Origin: Nitrosopumilus sp.
GTDB taxonomy: Archaea; Thermoproteota; Nitrososphaeria; Nitrososphaerales; Nitrosopumilaceae
DNA length: 64,000 bases
NCBI RefSeq assembly: GCF_025699255.1
Contig: NZ_JAILWA010000003.1
Span: forward strand, 62,001-126,000
Direction of reading: 5' to 3'
Shown here piece after piece: positions 8,221 to 16,464 of the stretch. The stretch's first letter is position 1. Every line of letters begins with the position of its first letter. The notes beneath the pieces were generated by a model, which saw only the letters and a program-made list of their open reading frames with translations, was not told where the DNA came from and ran no database searches. Both the position numbers and the translations under genes were made by a program.

Positions 8221-9753
8221 TTATTTTCTAATCTTATAGATAATTAATGCAGGTGCTGCAAAATACATTCCAGCATTCATCAAAATAATTCCAATTCCAT
8301 AAGATAACATTTCTGATTCAGAATTAATTTCAACATAATTTAGAATTGATAGTGAGGATAACATTGGTGTAATAGATAATTTTACAAATTCTTTGAAAAG
8401 AGGATTTTCACGTTCAATATCTGCAATTACGGGTGAAAATGAATAATAGAATTGGTTAAAGCTGCTCATAAAGGCAGTTCCAGACTCTGTTGATAAAATA
8501 GTATTATCTCGCAGTTCTCTTAACTGTTGAACTTGTGGAGCAAGTTCAGAACCAAATGTGGCAGTAGCAATTAAACACCCACCATTTTCTTCAGTGGTTG
8601 TTTCTGAAGGTGATTCTGGTTTTATTATTGCAAAAGATTCTACTGTTTCATCAAATCTTGGAAGTTGAGAATTAAAATCATCTACACCATTACTATATGC
8701 AAGACTGTAAAATTTTTCATCATCATAAAACATTATTTCTTTGAATTGAACATTGAATAATTCTTCATTGGCTGAAAATAATCCTTCTGCTTCAATAACA
8801 TATGCATCATATCCATTAATTATCATTTTTTTCTGTAAACTAATTTCTAATTCTCCCGATTCAATAACTGGTTTTATTGTTTCAAGTTTTTCAGAAATTA
8901 GTTCATCAAAAGTTCGTTGATTGGTTTCTTGAACTGTTAATGAAATTACCGGATTCATTTTTCCAGTTTTTGGACCTACTGCCACTACATCTGGAGAATT
9001 TGGTTGTGATTCATCTCGTTCTTGTAATAACCAACCTTCTGGGATACTAATTTTTAATTCATGTTCTGAACTCTCGTATTGTTGATTTCCTGTTGATGGA
9101 GTAACAGTAGATTGAGTCCGTTCAGGATCCCCTAATTCAAGAACATTTGGAATATCAGAAATACTAACAACTGTAGCTTTAATGATTTTGGCTTTTTCAG
9201 GATCTAAAGGATTGTCTCTGTCGCCGGTAGGTAAAGCCGCAATTTTATCAAGTGTTTCAAAACTTTCTTCAGTAACTATTCTACCAAATACAGTGTATTG
9301 TTCATCAAGAAAATTTGAATCAGCATGAACAATAAAAAATTGAGAACCACCACTATTAGGATCAGCTGATCTTGCCATAGAAACAATTCCACGATTATGT
9401 TTGATTGTGTTAAATTCTGCATCAACGCTTGTGGATGGACCACCAATGCCCCAAGTACTTGGATCACCATCAATTGTATTTGGATCACCTCCCTGAATCA
9501 TAAATCCAGGAATGATTCTATGAAATAAGACACCATCATAAAAGCCGGATTGTGATAATTTAATGAAATTTTCAACATGTTTTGGTGCATCATTTGGGAA
9601 AAATTCTATAACAATTTTTCCAGATGTGGTTTCTAATATAACTACAGGATCCATGATATGGATTTGATTAAACTCTACTGTTTGAGCAAATACAAAACTA
9701 AGTGAACTTACAATAAATAATGAAAATATCAAAACAAGAAAAAATCTATTCAA
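8221..9753 (-). CDS. Secreted cyclophilin-type PPIase with CFI-box C-terminal domain
   Basis: A 510-residue exported three-part protein with a TTG start. Residues 1-24 form a signal peptide. About 38-200 form a cyclophilin peptidyl-prolyl isomerase (HRIIPGFMIQGGDP, then GSQFFIVHA). About 230-375 is a PsbP/DcrB-like beta domain (LKISIPEGWLL). A CFI-box-CTERM module begins at GGCLIATATFGSELAPQ near residue 393 with LRELRD and FYYSFSPVIADI following. It ends in a hydrophobic helix and basic tail (IYKIRK). It is likely membrane-tethered outside the cell and assists folding of exported proteins. Confidence 0.85.
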   Translation of the reverse strand: MNRFFLVLIFSLFIVSSLSFVFAQTVEFNQIHIMDPVVILETTSGKIVIEFFPNDAPKHVENFIKLSQSGFYDGVLFHRIIPGFMIQGGDPNTIDGDPSTWGIGGPSTSVDAEFNTIKHNRGIVSMARSADPNSGGSQFFIVHADSNFLDEQYTVFGRIVTEESFETLDKIAALPTGDRDNPLDPEKAKIIKATVVSISDIPNVLELGDPERTQSTVTPSTGNQQYESSEHELKISIPEGWLLQERDESQPNSPDVVAVGPKTGKMNPVISLTVQETNQRTFDELISEKLETIKPVIESGELEISLQKKMIINGYDAYVIEAEGLFSANEELFNVQFKEIMFYDDEKFYSLAYSNGVDDFNSQLPRFDETVESFAIIKPESPSETTTEENGGCLIATATFGSELAPQVQQLRELRDNTILSTESGTAFMSSFNQFYYSFSPVIADIERENPLFKEFVKLSITPMLSSLSILNYVEINSESEMLSYGIGIILMNAGMYFAAPALIIYKIRK

Positions 9754-9826
9754 TAATTTTTCTCAATATATCTTACATAAAAGCCAATTGTATTAGTTTT
9801 TAACAAAGTCCAATAAATTATTCGAT

Positions 9827-10318
9827 ATGCAACCTGATGAAAAGATTCAGGCACATTTAGTATCAGTGTGGAGAGAATCAAAAAAGTTTTTTTCAATTGG
9901 TGGAAAAGAAGGAATGCTAATTTTAACTGATAGACATTTGATGTTCATCCATAAAACAGAATCAAAGATGAATTGGTGGAAAGCCATAACTCAAAGACAG
10001 GTGATTAATTTTATCAAATCAAAAAATACAATGATCCGTCATGATGGGTATAATGAAGAAGATTTGATGAATGATTGTGAAGATGATAGAAATATGGAAT
10101 TAAATTTTGATGACATTTCTAGTATTAGTTTTACAGAAAAAGATTGGGGTAGTTCTTTACAATTAGAATATCAAAAAGATGGAAAAAATGAGAAATTTCA
10201 GTTTTCAATAGCCCAAGATTGGGTAAAATATCCAGCAAAAGAGCCTACAAAATACATGAAAGTAGATTGGAAACCTTTTGTGCAATATATTAAAGACAGA
10301 CAGAAATTTACAAAATAA
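9827..10318 (+). CDS. Hypothetical PH/GRAM-like protein (163 aa)
   Basis: A soluble 163-residue protein with a strand-rich start: EGMLILTDRHLMFIHK near residues 28-43 resembles the first strands of bacterial PH or GRAM-like domains. A helical insert and another strand pair (MELNFDDISSISFTEKDWG, LQLEYQKDG) follow. It lacks a signal peptide or catalytic motif. It ends 2 bp before cbiE on the same strand, so the two are probably co-transcribed, although a role in cobalamin synthesis is not indicated by its sequence. Confidence 0.55.
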   Translation: MQPDEKIQAHLVSVWRESKKFFSIGGKEGMLILTDRHLMFIHKTESKMNWWKAITQRQVINFIKSKNTMIRHDGYNEEDLMNDCEDDRNMELNFDDISSISFTEKDWGSSLQLEYQKDGKNEKFQFSIAQDWVKYPAKEPTKYMKVDWKPFVQYIKDRQKFTK

Positions 10319-10320
10319 AA

Positions 10321-11034
10321 TTGAAAGTTTACGCAGTAGGTGTTGGACCCGGTTCCCCAAAATATGTGACAGAGGTTGTCAAAGATATAATTCAAAAATG
10401 TGATGTGATAATTGGTTACAAATACACTCTAAAAACAATTGAAGATTTGATTCGAGGTAAAGAGATCTATGAAATTACCATGAATGATCAGGAAGAATCG
10501 TATCAAAAAATATTACCAGAGCTTGGTAATAGAACATTAGTAATACCATTTACTGGCGATGTTAATTTTTCAGAATCTGAAGTTGTTGATAGATTAATAG
10601 AAATTTTTGGAGAGGTTGAAATTATACCAGGAATTAGTTCAATTCAAGTAGCAGCATCAAAAGCCAAAGTTCCTTTAGACAAATCCAAAGTAATTACAAT
10701 GCACGTAACAACTCCAATTGAAGATAAGAAATTAGAATTACAAAAAGCATTGATTGACGGGTTTAGTGTAGTTTTAGTTCCAAGACCTTGGCCAAAACAA
10801 CCAGAAAAACATTTCATGCCTTCTGAAATTGCAATATATCTACGAGAACATAACTTTGTAACAGAAAATATGAAAGTTCATGTTTTTGAGGCGATTACAA
10901 CAGAAAATGAAACAAGTTTTGTTGGCATGGTAAAAGATTTGGAAGGAAAAGAGTTTTCTGATTTATCAGTAATGATATTTGATCAAGTTAGCTTGGATTC
11001 ATATATGAATTACAGATGGCAGTGGGAAAATTAA
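10321..11034 (+). CDS. cbiE: Cobalt-precorrin-7 (C5)-methyltransferase CbiE
   Basis: A 237-residue SAM-dependent tetrapyrrole methylase of cobalamin synthesis. The N-terminal VGVGPGSPKYVT is the family's P-loop-like signature. IIGYKYTL, the FTGDVNFSES loop and EIIPGISSIQVAASK follow the order expected for CbiE/CobL-N, which methylates C5. The start is TTG, 2 bp after the previous stop. Another enzyme of the same pathway, CbiH/CobJ, lies far away at 62365, so the pathway genes are dispersed. CbiE is preferred over other methylases because of the short length and the FTGD/IPGISS pattern. Confidence 0.85.
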   Translation: MKVYAVGVGPGSPKYVTEVVKDIIQKCDVIIGYKYTLKTIEDLIRGKEIYEITMNDQEESYQKILPELGNRTLVIPFTGDVNFSESEVVDRLIEIFGEVEIIPGISSIQVAASKAKVPLDKSKVITMHVTTPIEDKKLELQKALIDGFSVVLVPRPWPKQPEKHFMPSEIAIYLREHNFVTENMKVHVFEAITTENETSFVGMVKDLEGKEFSDLSVMIFDQVSLDSYMNYRWQWEN

Positions 11035-11960
11035 TTTCCTAGATTTTGACCTTGGCCTAAAATTACATTATCTGAATCTGGAAATACATATGCTATAATT
11101 TTCATCCATGGATAGTCTGGATCATACAATCTGTAAAATCCTATATCATTAAATTTTATCGTAGTAGATTTTCCTGGTTCAATATCTCCAGTAGAAATTC
11201 TCCCATCAGGAGTAAAGGGGACATATCGATCATTGTTTTCTTTACCACTAATTACACTATGAGATACAACATCATCATTTGTTATAGTAATTGTAGTTCC
11301 TGGCTCAACTGAAATTCTATCTTGTGAGAAATATCTAAGTCTTAATGGATCAGTATTTTGTTGATTTAATGCAGCTTCTAGTCTAATATCACCAGATTGA
11401 ATATAACTTCCAGCTATTCCTTGTGTTGCTGATCCTTTAAGAATATAAAGTGTGAGATTTTTTGATTCTTCTATATTACTAGAAGTTGAATCAATTTTTG
11501 TTAAACTAGATAATTTTGTTGTGTAAATTATTTTGTATGTATCATCAGATGTTGTAATCCTGCCTGAAAAACCATAAACTGATGCATTTTTGCTTTCATC
11601 AACTAATCTACCAAAAAAACTAATTGATGTATCAAGTCCATTAGAACTTTCTATTTGACCATTAATTCTAATGTATTTGCCTTCCCGTAAAAATTTCCCT
11701 TCTAAATTGGAAATAATAAATTCTTCATCATCTAATGTGATGAATCCATCTTCTGTTAGAAAGTTGATTGTGCTACCACGTTGATTTTGTGATGATAAAC
11801 CTAAATCAATTTCAGATGTTTTAATGATTTCTTCAGTAACTGCAAATCCAGATCCTTCCAGAATGAATGCTTGATTTTCTGAAATTTCAGCAAATGATTC
11901 ATTTACATAATATCCAGATGAAACTGCAAGTAAAACTAGTAATGAAATAACTACCCTCAT
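11031..11960 (-). CDS. Secreted cupredoxin-like protein with altered copper ligands
   Basis: A 309-residue exported protein. A signal peptide covers residues 1-24. A long beta-rich domain (about 30-205) carries no known motif. A C-terminal cupredoxin fold begins at RISVEPGTTITITNDD near residue 222. The first copper His is present in VSHSV. The usual C-x-x-H-P-x-M end is instead YDPDYPWM, so by alignment with the intact cupredoxin at 52334 the Cys has become Asp and the His Tyr, with Met kept. It converges on cbiE with a 4-bp overlap. The fold is fairly sure; copper binding is uncertain. Confidence 0.75.
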   Translation of the reverse strand: MRVVISLLVLLAVSSGYYVNESFAEISENQAFILEGSGFAVTEEIIKTSEIDLGLSSQNQRGSTINFLTEDGFITLDDEEFIISNLEGKFLREGKYIRINGQIESSNGLDTSISFFGRLVDESKNASVYGFSGRITTSDDTYKIIYTTKLSSLTKIDSTSSNIEESKNLTLYILKGSATQGIAGSYIQSGDIRLEAALNQQNTDPLRLRYFSQDRISVEPGTTITITNDDVVSHSVISGKENNDRYVPFTPDGRISTGDIEPGKSTTIKFNDIGFYRLYDPDYPWMKIIAYVFPDSDNVILGQGQNLGN

Positions 11961-12045
11961 AGTTAATTATTCATCTAATTTGGTTTATAATTTGCTACTA
12001 AAGAATTTTAGACTGATTAGGCAAATACATGGGAAAAGTGTAAAA

Positions 12046-12606
12046 TCAAAATCCAGGCATGTCCAAAAGTCCTTCCTTTTGAGCTAATTCAATCATATAA
12101 AATTCAAGATAACCTCCTGCCAAAAGAAGTCCTGTTACAATTCCTATTTCAATTAGAGTTGGTTTGAGAAATTTTATCAAATCAATTTTTTTAATGACTG
12201 CTCTAATCAAAATAAAACTTCTAGAAATTCCTAAAGAATATGCCGCAAGCTCCATTAATCCAAAAGGAGATAAGAAAAGAATTGAAAGTGGAGGAATTTC
12301 ACCAATTTGGGGAGCAGTTACTGCAATGGATGCAAATGCAAAACCAGTTGACCATGCAGAAAAAAGCCCCCATCCAACACCAAATCCTGGTATAAACATT
12401 GGAAGTGCAAGAGTTAGATTATGAGTAAAGATTCCAAATGCATCAATATCCAGAACTAACTCTTCAAATTCTTTCATAAACATATTAGCTTCCTCATCAC
12501 TTACAGTAGAAAGAGAACCAATTTGATATGCCGCTGCAAATGAACCTAAAAATACAAAAAATGTAATTATTCTAATTTTATTCACATAACAATATCCCAT
12601 ATACAA
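12046..12606 (-). CDS. SpoIIM/DUF95-family membrane protein
   Basis: A 186-residue integral membrane protein with four to five helices: near residues 10-30 (TFFVFLGSFAAAYQIG), 65-90 (LALPMFIPGFGVGWGLFSAW), 100-130 and 150-175. The FGVGWGLFSAWSTGFAFA segment followed by SPFGLMELAAYSLGISRSF matches the stage II sporulation protein M / DUF95 family, found widely in archaea that do not sporulate. Function in archaea is unknown; an ABC-like export or membrane-remodelling role has been suggested for the family. It is divergent from the polymerase D small subunit gene. Confidence 0.75.
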   Translation of the reverse strand: MYMGYCYVNKIRIITFFVFLGSFAAAYQIGSLSTVSDEEANMFMKEFEELVLDIDAFGIFTHNLTLALPMFIPGFGVGWGLFSAWSTGFAFASIAVTAPQIGEIPPLSILFLSPFGLMELAAYSLGISRSFILIRAVIKKIDLIKFLKPTLIEIGIVTGLLLAGGYLEFYMIELAQKEGLLDMPGF

Positions 12607-12661
12607 TATTTGAGGGTTAGTGTAGGCGCAGATTTAATTAAACCAGATAATATTTTTGGAT

Positions 12662-14107
12662 ATGAAAAAGGAACTTAGTTTTGCATTAAATTATGCGTTA
12701 AACAAAGGATTCCAGATTCATCCAGATGCTTTTAAAATATTAGAAAATATTGATGTAAAAAAACTAGAAAAAATCATCAAGGAAATTGTTAGGGAAAAGA
12801 CGAAACAAAAATTGTTTCAAATTAGCCAAGATGATTTAGAGACTTACCTTGGGATAAAAGAAGATTCAACATTACAAAATCAAGTCAAAATATTATCTGA
12901 TCCATCTAGTAAGATTACATCTGGAGAAGGTGTTAAAGGGTATAATGCCTTGTTTTCAAGTCGTTTTAACAAACTTAAACGAATTATATCTGATAGACCA
13001 GAATCAAAAATGCTCAAATCTGCGGCATCTCTAAAAAATACCAAAATTGAAGATGATTTGTATGTTTGTGGATTAGTATCTATACGAAATTCTGAGAGAA
13101 ATATCACAAAAATTGTTTTGGAGGATCCCTCAGGTTCGTTTGAGGGTATAATTTTTGATGAAGAACTGCAAAAAGTAGCAGGTACGCTTTTGTTAGATCA
13201 GTTTGTCATGGCTAGAATAGGTTCTGCAAAAAATTCAGGATATATCATTAAAGATCTGATTTTGCCAGATATTCCAGAACAGGCAAAAAACAAGTCAGAA
13301 AGTGAAGCATATGCTGTATTTCTTTCTGATTTACATATTGGAAGTAAATATTTCATGGAAGATGAATTCTCAGAATTTGTTTCATGGATATCTAGTCCAG
13401 ATCCAGTTGCCAGAAGAATAAGATTTGTATTAATTGGTGGAGATGTGGTAGATGGAGTTGGAATCTATCCAAATCAGAATAAAGAATTGGTTTGTCAGAC
13501 AATTCAAGAACAATTAGAAAAAGTAGAGGGTTTGATTGATAAAATTCCTAAAAATGTAAAAATCATCATTATGCCTGGAAACCACGATCCAGGAAGAAGG
13601 GCATTACCACAACCTGCAATACCCAAAAAATACAACTCTGGATTATGGGAGAGAGAAAATGTGATAATGGTAGGCAATCCTGCTGTAGTTTCATTAAATG
13701 GGGTAATAGTCTCCATGTTTCATGGTCAAAGCATAGATGATATTGTAAAGACCACTCCAGGTCTAAGTTATGACAAACCAACTGATGTTATGAAACACCT
13801 TCTAAGAGCAAGACACCTTAGCCCGATTTATGGTAGTCAGACACCAATTGCTCCAGAAATGGAAGATCAAATGGTAATTCAAGATATTCCAGATATCTTT
13901 CATGTTGGTCATGTCCATCGAGCCCAATTGGATATGTATAAAGGAATTTTATTGGTAAACTCTGGTTCCTGGCAAAAACAAACACCATTCCAAGCAAGTG
14001 TTGGAATGACTCCAAATCCAGGAATTGCCATTATGGTAAACTTGAAAACTTTCCAAGTATTCCATCAAAATTATAGTTCAAACTCAGACAATGTCTTGCA
14101 GAGTTAA
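12662..14107 (+). CDS. polB: DNA polymerase D small subunit (DP1, exonuclease)
   Basis: A subunit of about 480 residues carrying the 3'-5' proofreading activity of archaeal family-D DNA polymerase. The calcineurin-like phosphodiesterase motifs are complete: DLHIGS (about residue 222), GGDVVDGVG (258), GNHDPGR (305), HGQS (354) and HVGHVHRAQ (413). An OB-like domain precedes them (about 110-215). I chose the ATG at 12662 over the TTG two codons upstream; gatttaattaaacc about 25 bp upstream is a plausible TATA box. The 3' end overlaps the convergent cdc6 gene by 24 bp. Confidence 0.95.
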   Translation: MKKELSFALNYALNKGFQIHPDAFKILENIDVKKLEKIIKEIVREKTKQKLFQISQDDLETYLGIKEDSTLQNQVKILSDPSSKITSGEGVKGYNALFSSRFNKLKRIISDRPESKMLKSAASLKNTKIEDDLYVCGLVSIRNSERNITKIVLEDPSGSFEGIIFDEELQKVAGTLLLDQFVMARIGSAKNSGYIIKDLILPDIPEQAKNKSESEAYAVFLSDLHIGSKYFMEDEFSEFVSWISSPDPVARRIRFVLIGGDVVDGVGIYPNQNKELVCQTIQEQLEKVEGLIDKIPKNVKIIIMPGNHDPGRRALPQPAIPKKYNSGLWERENVIMVGNPAVVSLNGVIVSMFHGQSIDDIVKTTPGLSYDKPTDVMKHLLRARHLSPIYGSQTPIAPEMEDQMVIQDIPDIFHVGHVHRAQLDMYKGILLVNSGSWQKQTPFQASVGMTPNPGIAIMVNLKTFQVFHQNYSSNSDNVLQS

Positions 14108-15292
14108 ATCGTCTTTGAATGTATTTTTAATCATTTCAGATGATATTGTAAGTTTGTATTTTTTTGTCCTACCATGAATTCCTTGATGAATTAGTCTTCC
14201 AGAGATTAATCCAGATAATTCTATTTCACTCAACATTTGTGTAATTCGTCTTTGTGTAAGTTCATCTTTTCCAACTGCCTTACAGAGGTTTTTGTAAGAA
14301 GAGTAGATTTCGCCAGTTGAAGAACCATTTGCTTTCATTATTGAGATAAGAACCAATTTTTCATGAAGTGGAAATGATTTGAGTGATTTTTCTTCTTTAT
14401 TTTCTTCCATTTTTTGAGAGGCATCTCTTACATGTTCAACTGTGACTTTCTCAGATTGTTGTCTTTCAGCAAGTTCCCCAGCCACTCGAAGTAAATCAAT
14501 TGCTCTACGGGCATCTCCATGTTCGCCGCCTGCAAGAGCTGCAATGAGATTTAGGGCTGGATTTTCTACCGAATTTGAAATAAATGATTCGTTGATTCTT
14601 TCTTCAAGTATTTTTTTGATTTGTTCAACATTATAATTTGTAAATACAATCTCTTCCTCTCCTAGACTGCTGATAACTCTGGGATCTAGTTTTTCTTTGA
14701 AAGTTAAATCATTTGAAATTCCCACTAATGTTAGAGAGCCTTGGTTAAGACGTTCATTTGCCCTGGTAAGTTGGTATAAGATGTCTTTTCCTGTCTTTGC
14801 TACAAGTTGGGCAAGATAATCAATTTCATCAATAACAAAAATTGCGTTGAGTTTACCTTCTTCTATTTTATTTAGTAATCTTTTGAAGACTTCACTGATA
14901 GCAAGGCCAGTTGTCGGTAATTCTTTGTCAGTCAAGCCTAATTGCCTGCCTAAACTAACCAATAATCCGTATAATGTTGTCTCTTCTTTGGAATTAGAAT
15001 ACACTAATTTAATTGGAAAATTTGATTTTTCTACCCTCTCTTGAATTTTTGAAAGTACTTTTTTTACTACTAATGTCTTGCCGGTACCAGGTTTACCATA
15101 AACCAATAGGTTTGATGGTCTTGATTGTTTTAGAATTGGTAATAATGATTGGGTAACTTGTTCTTGTTCATTGTTTCTATGTAATATTATTTCAGGAATA
15201 TATGAAAAATGAAGTATGTCTCGATTTTTAATAATCGATTTTCCAGATTCAGCTGCATCTAACAATCTATCTATTGGATCAGACATACTCAC
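14084..15292 (-). CDS. cdc6: Cdc6/Orc1 replication initiator
   Basis: This 402-residue AAA+ ATPase binds origin recognition boxes and starts replication. YGKPGTGKTLVVKKVL (Walker A) lies near residue 65, FVIDEIDYL (Walker B) near residue 150 and sensor-1 GISNDLTFKEKLDPRV near 190. A lid with GDARRAIDLLR follows near 260, and a C-terminal winged helix for DNA contact spans about 305-395. It is transcribed away from an ORB-bearing intergenic region (15293-15777), the classic arrangement of an archaeal origin next to its initiator gene. The length is normal. Confidence 0.95.
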   Translation of the reverse strand: MSMSDPIDRLLDAAESGKSIIKNRDILHFSYIPEIILHRNNEQEQVTQSLLPILKQSRPSNLLVYGKPGTGKTLVVKKVLSKIQERVEKSNFPIKLVYSNSKEETTLYGLLVSLGRQLGLTDKELPTTGLAISEVFKRLLNKIEEGKLNAIFVIDEIDYLAQLVAKTGKDILYQLTRANERLNQGSLTLVGISNDLTFKEKLDPRVISSLGEEEIVFTNYNVEQIKKILEERINESFISNSVENPALNLIAALAGGEHGDARRAIDLLRVAGELAERQQSEKVTVEHVRDASQKMEENKEEKSLKSFPLHEKLVLISIMKANGSSTGEIYSSYKNLCKAVGKDELTQRRITQMLSEIELSGLISGRLIHQGIHGRTKKYKLTISSEMIKNTFKDDLTLQDIV

Positions 15293-15436
15293 ACACCTTT
15301 GTTTCCTCTCAACATTATCATATTCATACCTAAATTAAGAGAGTATAGAATACAATAGTAAGAGTAGTTTAGTTTGTAATTAATTATTTTTAGTTAGTTT
15401 TAGATTTTCTTTTTAAAAAAATTAAAGAAAAAGATA

Positions 15437-15458
15437 GAGTGGAAATATTGGTGTGTGG
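15437..15458 (+). repeat. Partial ORB-like element in opposite orientation
   Basis: Reads gagtggaaatattggtgtgt on the plus strand. The gagtggaaat half matches the ORB dyad exactly; the G-string half is only partly conserved. Opposed orientation to repeats 1 and 2 across the intervening AT-rich, GTTAA-rich tract fits a mini-ORB. Confidence 0.5.
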
Positions 15459-15530
15459 GATGAGTCTAAATTTTGAGTTGGTTAACATTTTTGTTAAGAT
15501 TATGTTAAGAAATGGTCTGAAAAGCCCATT

Positions 15531-15556
15531 TTAACCCCTTTATTTCCATTCCAGGC
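15531..15556 (-). repeat. ORB-like repeat 1
   Basis: A 26-bp element that reads ggaatggaaataaagggg in its core on the minus strand, followed by ttaa. It differs from the copy at 15593 by one base. It matches the remembered archaeal ORB pattern of a TTCCA/TGGAAA dyad followed by a G-rich string, the Cdc6/Orc1 binding site. Confidence 0.8.
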
Positions 15557-15592
15557 GTTAAGATGAATGTTAACACTGTGAATATCACAAAA

Positions 15593-15618
15593 TTAACCCC
15601 TTTATTTCCACTCCAGGC
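15593..15618 (-). repeat. ORB-like repeat 2
   Basis: Second 26-bp copy, core ggagtggaaataaagggg on the minus strand, one mismatch from repeat 1 and in the same orientation, 62 bp away (about six helical turns). This copy is closer to the remembered ORB consensus. Confidence 0.8.
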
Positions 15619-15777
15619 AGGAAAAATACCTATTTTTGAGGGTTAAATATGAATAAACTGTTAATAACAAAAAACATCTCAGGCGTGGGCTAGGCAGTCA
15701 ATGTTAACAAACTACTTAGTTAACAAAAATTCGTGGATCATTTCAACTGTTAACACTAGATCCTTTAGATCTCAAAG

Positions 15778-16164
15778 ATGGCTAAAAAACGGATTAGAAT
15801 AGATATGGAAGATTCTGATGGTGCACGCTATGACATCAAATTAGAAGGTAATGTAACTAGAGATAAAGTCCTCAAAATCTTTGAAATGATGGACCTAATG
15901 AATATTGAAGAAGAGAATGAAATTACCAATGTAGATTCTATTGGTGCAAAAATTTGGAATATTATAGATAAATTCTTCCCAATGGGAAAATTCACTTCAA
16001 CAAACATTTTAGAAAAATATGAAGATGAATATAATGAGCCAGTAAAACTTAGTGTAATCTCTACATATCTATCAAGATTTTCTCAAAAAGGTAGGGTAAA
16101 TAGGATAAGAAATGGTAGAGAATGGACATATCAAATTATCAAAATAGCCCAAAAACAACAATAA
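15778..16164 (+). CDS. Winged-helix protein next to the origin (128 aa)
   Basis: A basic 128-residue protein. The N-terminal part (KKRIRIDMEDSDGARYDIKLEG) is a beta hairpin-like segment. The C-terminal half (about 60-125) looks like a winged helix: IWNIIDKFFPMGKFTSTNI, helix SVISTYLSRFSQKG and wing RVNRIRNGREWTYQI. It is divergently placed from cdc6 across the origin and starts about 20 bp after the last GTTAAC. It may be an origin-associated DNA-binding protein or an autoregulator using the GTTAAC sites. I do not recognise a named family. Confidence 0.7.
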   Translation: MAKKRIRIDMEDSDGARYDIKLEGNVTRDKVLKIFEMMDLMNIEEENEITNVDSIGAKIWNIIDKFFPMGKFTSTNILEKYEDEYNEPVKLSVISTYLSRFSQKGRVNRIRNGREWTYQIIKIAQKQQ

Positions 16165-16168
16165 CTAA

Positions 16169-16330
16169 TCAAGAAATAGTAACTTTTCTAATCAACAATC
16201 TATCTTTTCCAAGAATAACTTTAACATATTCTCCTTTTTGGATGTCCATATACTTTCTAAATTGTTTTGGTATTGAAATTGTGCCTGCAGATGTTATTTT
16301 TACTAAAACTTCATTCTCATTTACAGACAT
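16169..16330 (-). CDS. AbrB/SpoVT-type DNA-binding protein (53 aa)
   Basis: A short gene with an ATG at 16328-16330 and TGA at 16169-16171, giving 53 residues, too short for many ORF scans. The core VKITSAGTISIPKQFRKYM followed by DIQKGEYVKVIL matches the swapped-hairpin AbrB fold (V-T-x-x-G-x-I-x-I-P-K-x-x-R), which dimerises to bind DNA, often as antitoxin or transition-state regulator. No toxin gene is adjacent; it converges on the winged-helix gene 4 bp away. Upstream, a 12-bp direct repeat (16339 and 16356) may be its operator. Confidence 0.85.
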   Translation of the reverse strand: MSVNENEVLVKITSAGTISIPKQFRKYMDIQKGEYVKVILGKDRLLIRKVTIS

Positions 16331-16338
16331 ATTCTTGT

Positions 16339-16367
16339 TATAATTTAATAATATATATAATTTAATA
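16339..16367. repeat. 12-bp direct repeat upstream of the AbrB gene
   Basis: The sequence tataatttaata occurs at 16339-16350 and again at 16356-16367, a 17-bp period, directly in front of the AbrB start. It could be a promoter/operator; the low-complexity AT sequence makes chance plausible. Confidence 0.35.
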
Positions 16368-16464
16368 AATTATTTAATTCTTATTCCATTAAAAAATACG
16401 ACTGTTTTTACCAAAATTGATCATATTTTTACAAAAATTATATACAAAAAAATCTAAAAATAAT

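Larger units (their letters stand above)
15293..15777. other. oriC: Predicted chromosomal replication origin (oriC)
   Basis: This 485-bp region without an ORF lies between divergent cdc6 and a winged-helix gene. It has an AT-rich tract at about 15361-15436, two ORB-like repeats at 15531-15556 and 15593-15618 in one orientation, and a partial copy in the opposite orientation at 15437-15458. Five GTTAAC palindromes (15481, 15569, 15703, 15719, 15749) and three GTTAAG variants are clustered in it. ORB elements next to cdc6 are the established signature of archaeal origins. The AT-rich stretch flanked by opposed ORBs would be the unwinding element. Confidence 0.85.

Noticed and set aside
16122-16343. 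Plus-strand frame of 73 codons overlapping the end of the winged-helix gene
   Set aside because: The minus strand encodes a clear AbrB motif in the same DNA (16169-16330), while the plus-strand product has no motif and overlaps an established gene.
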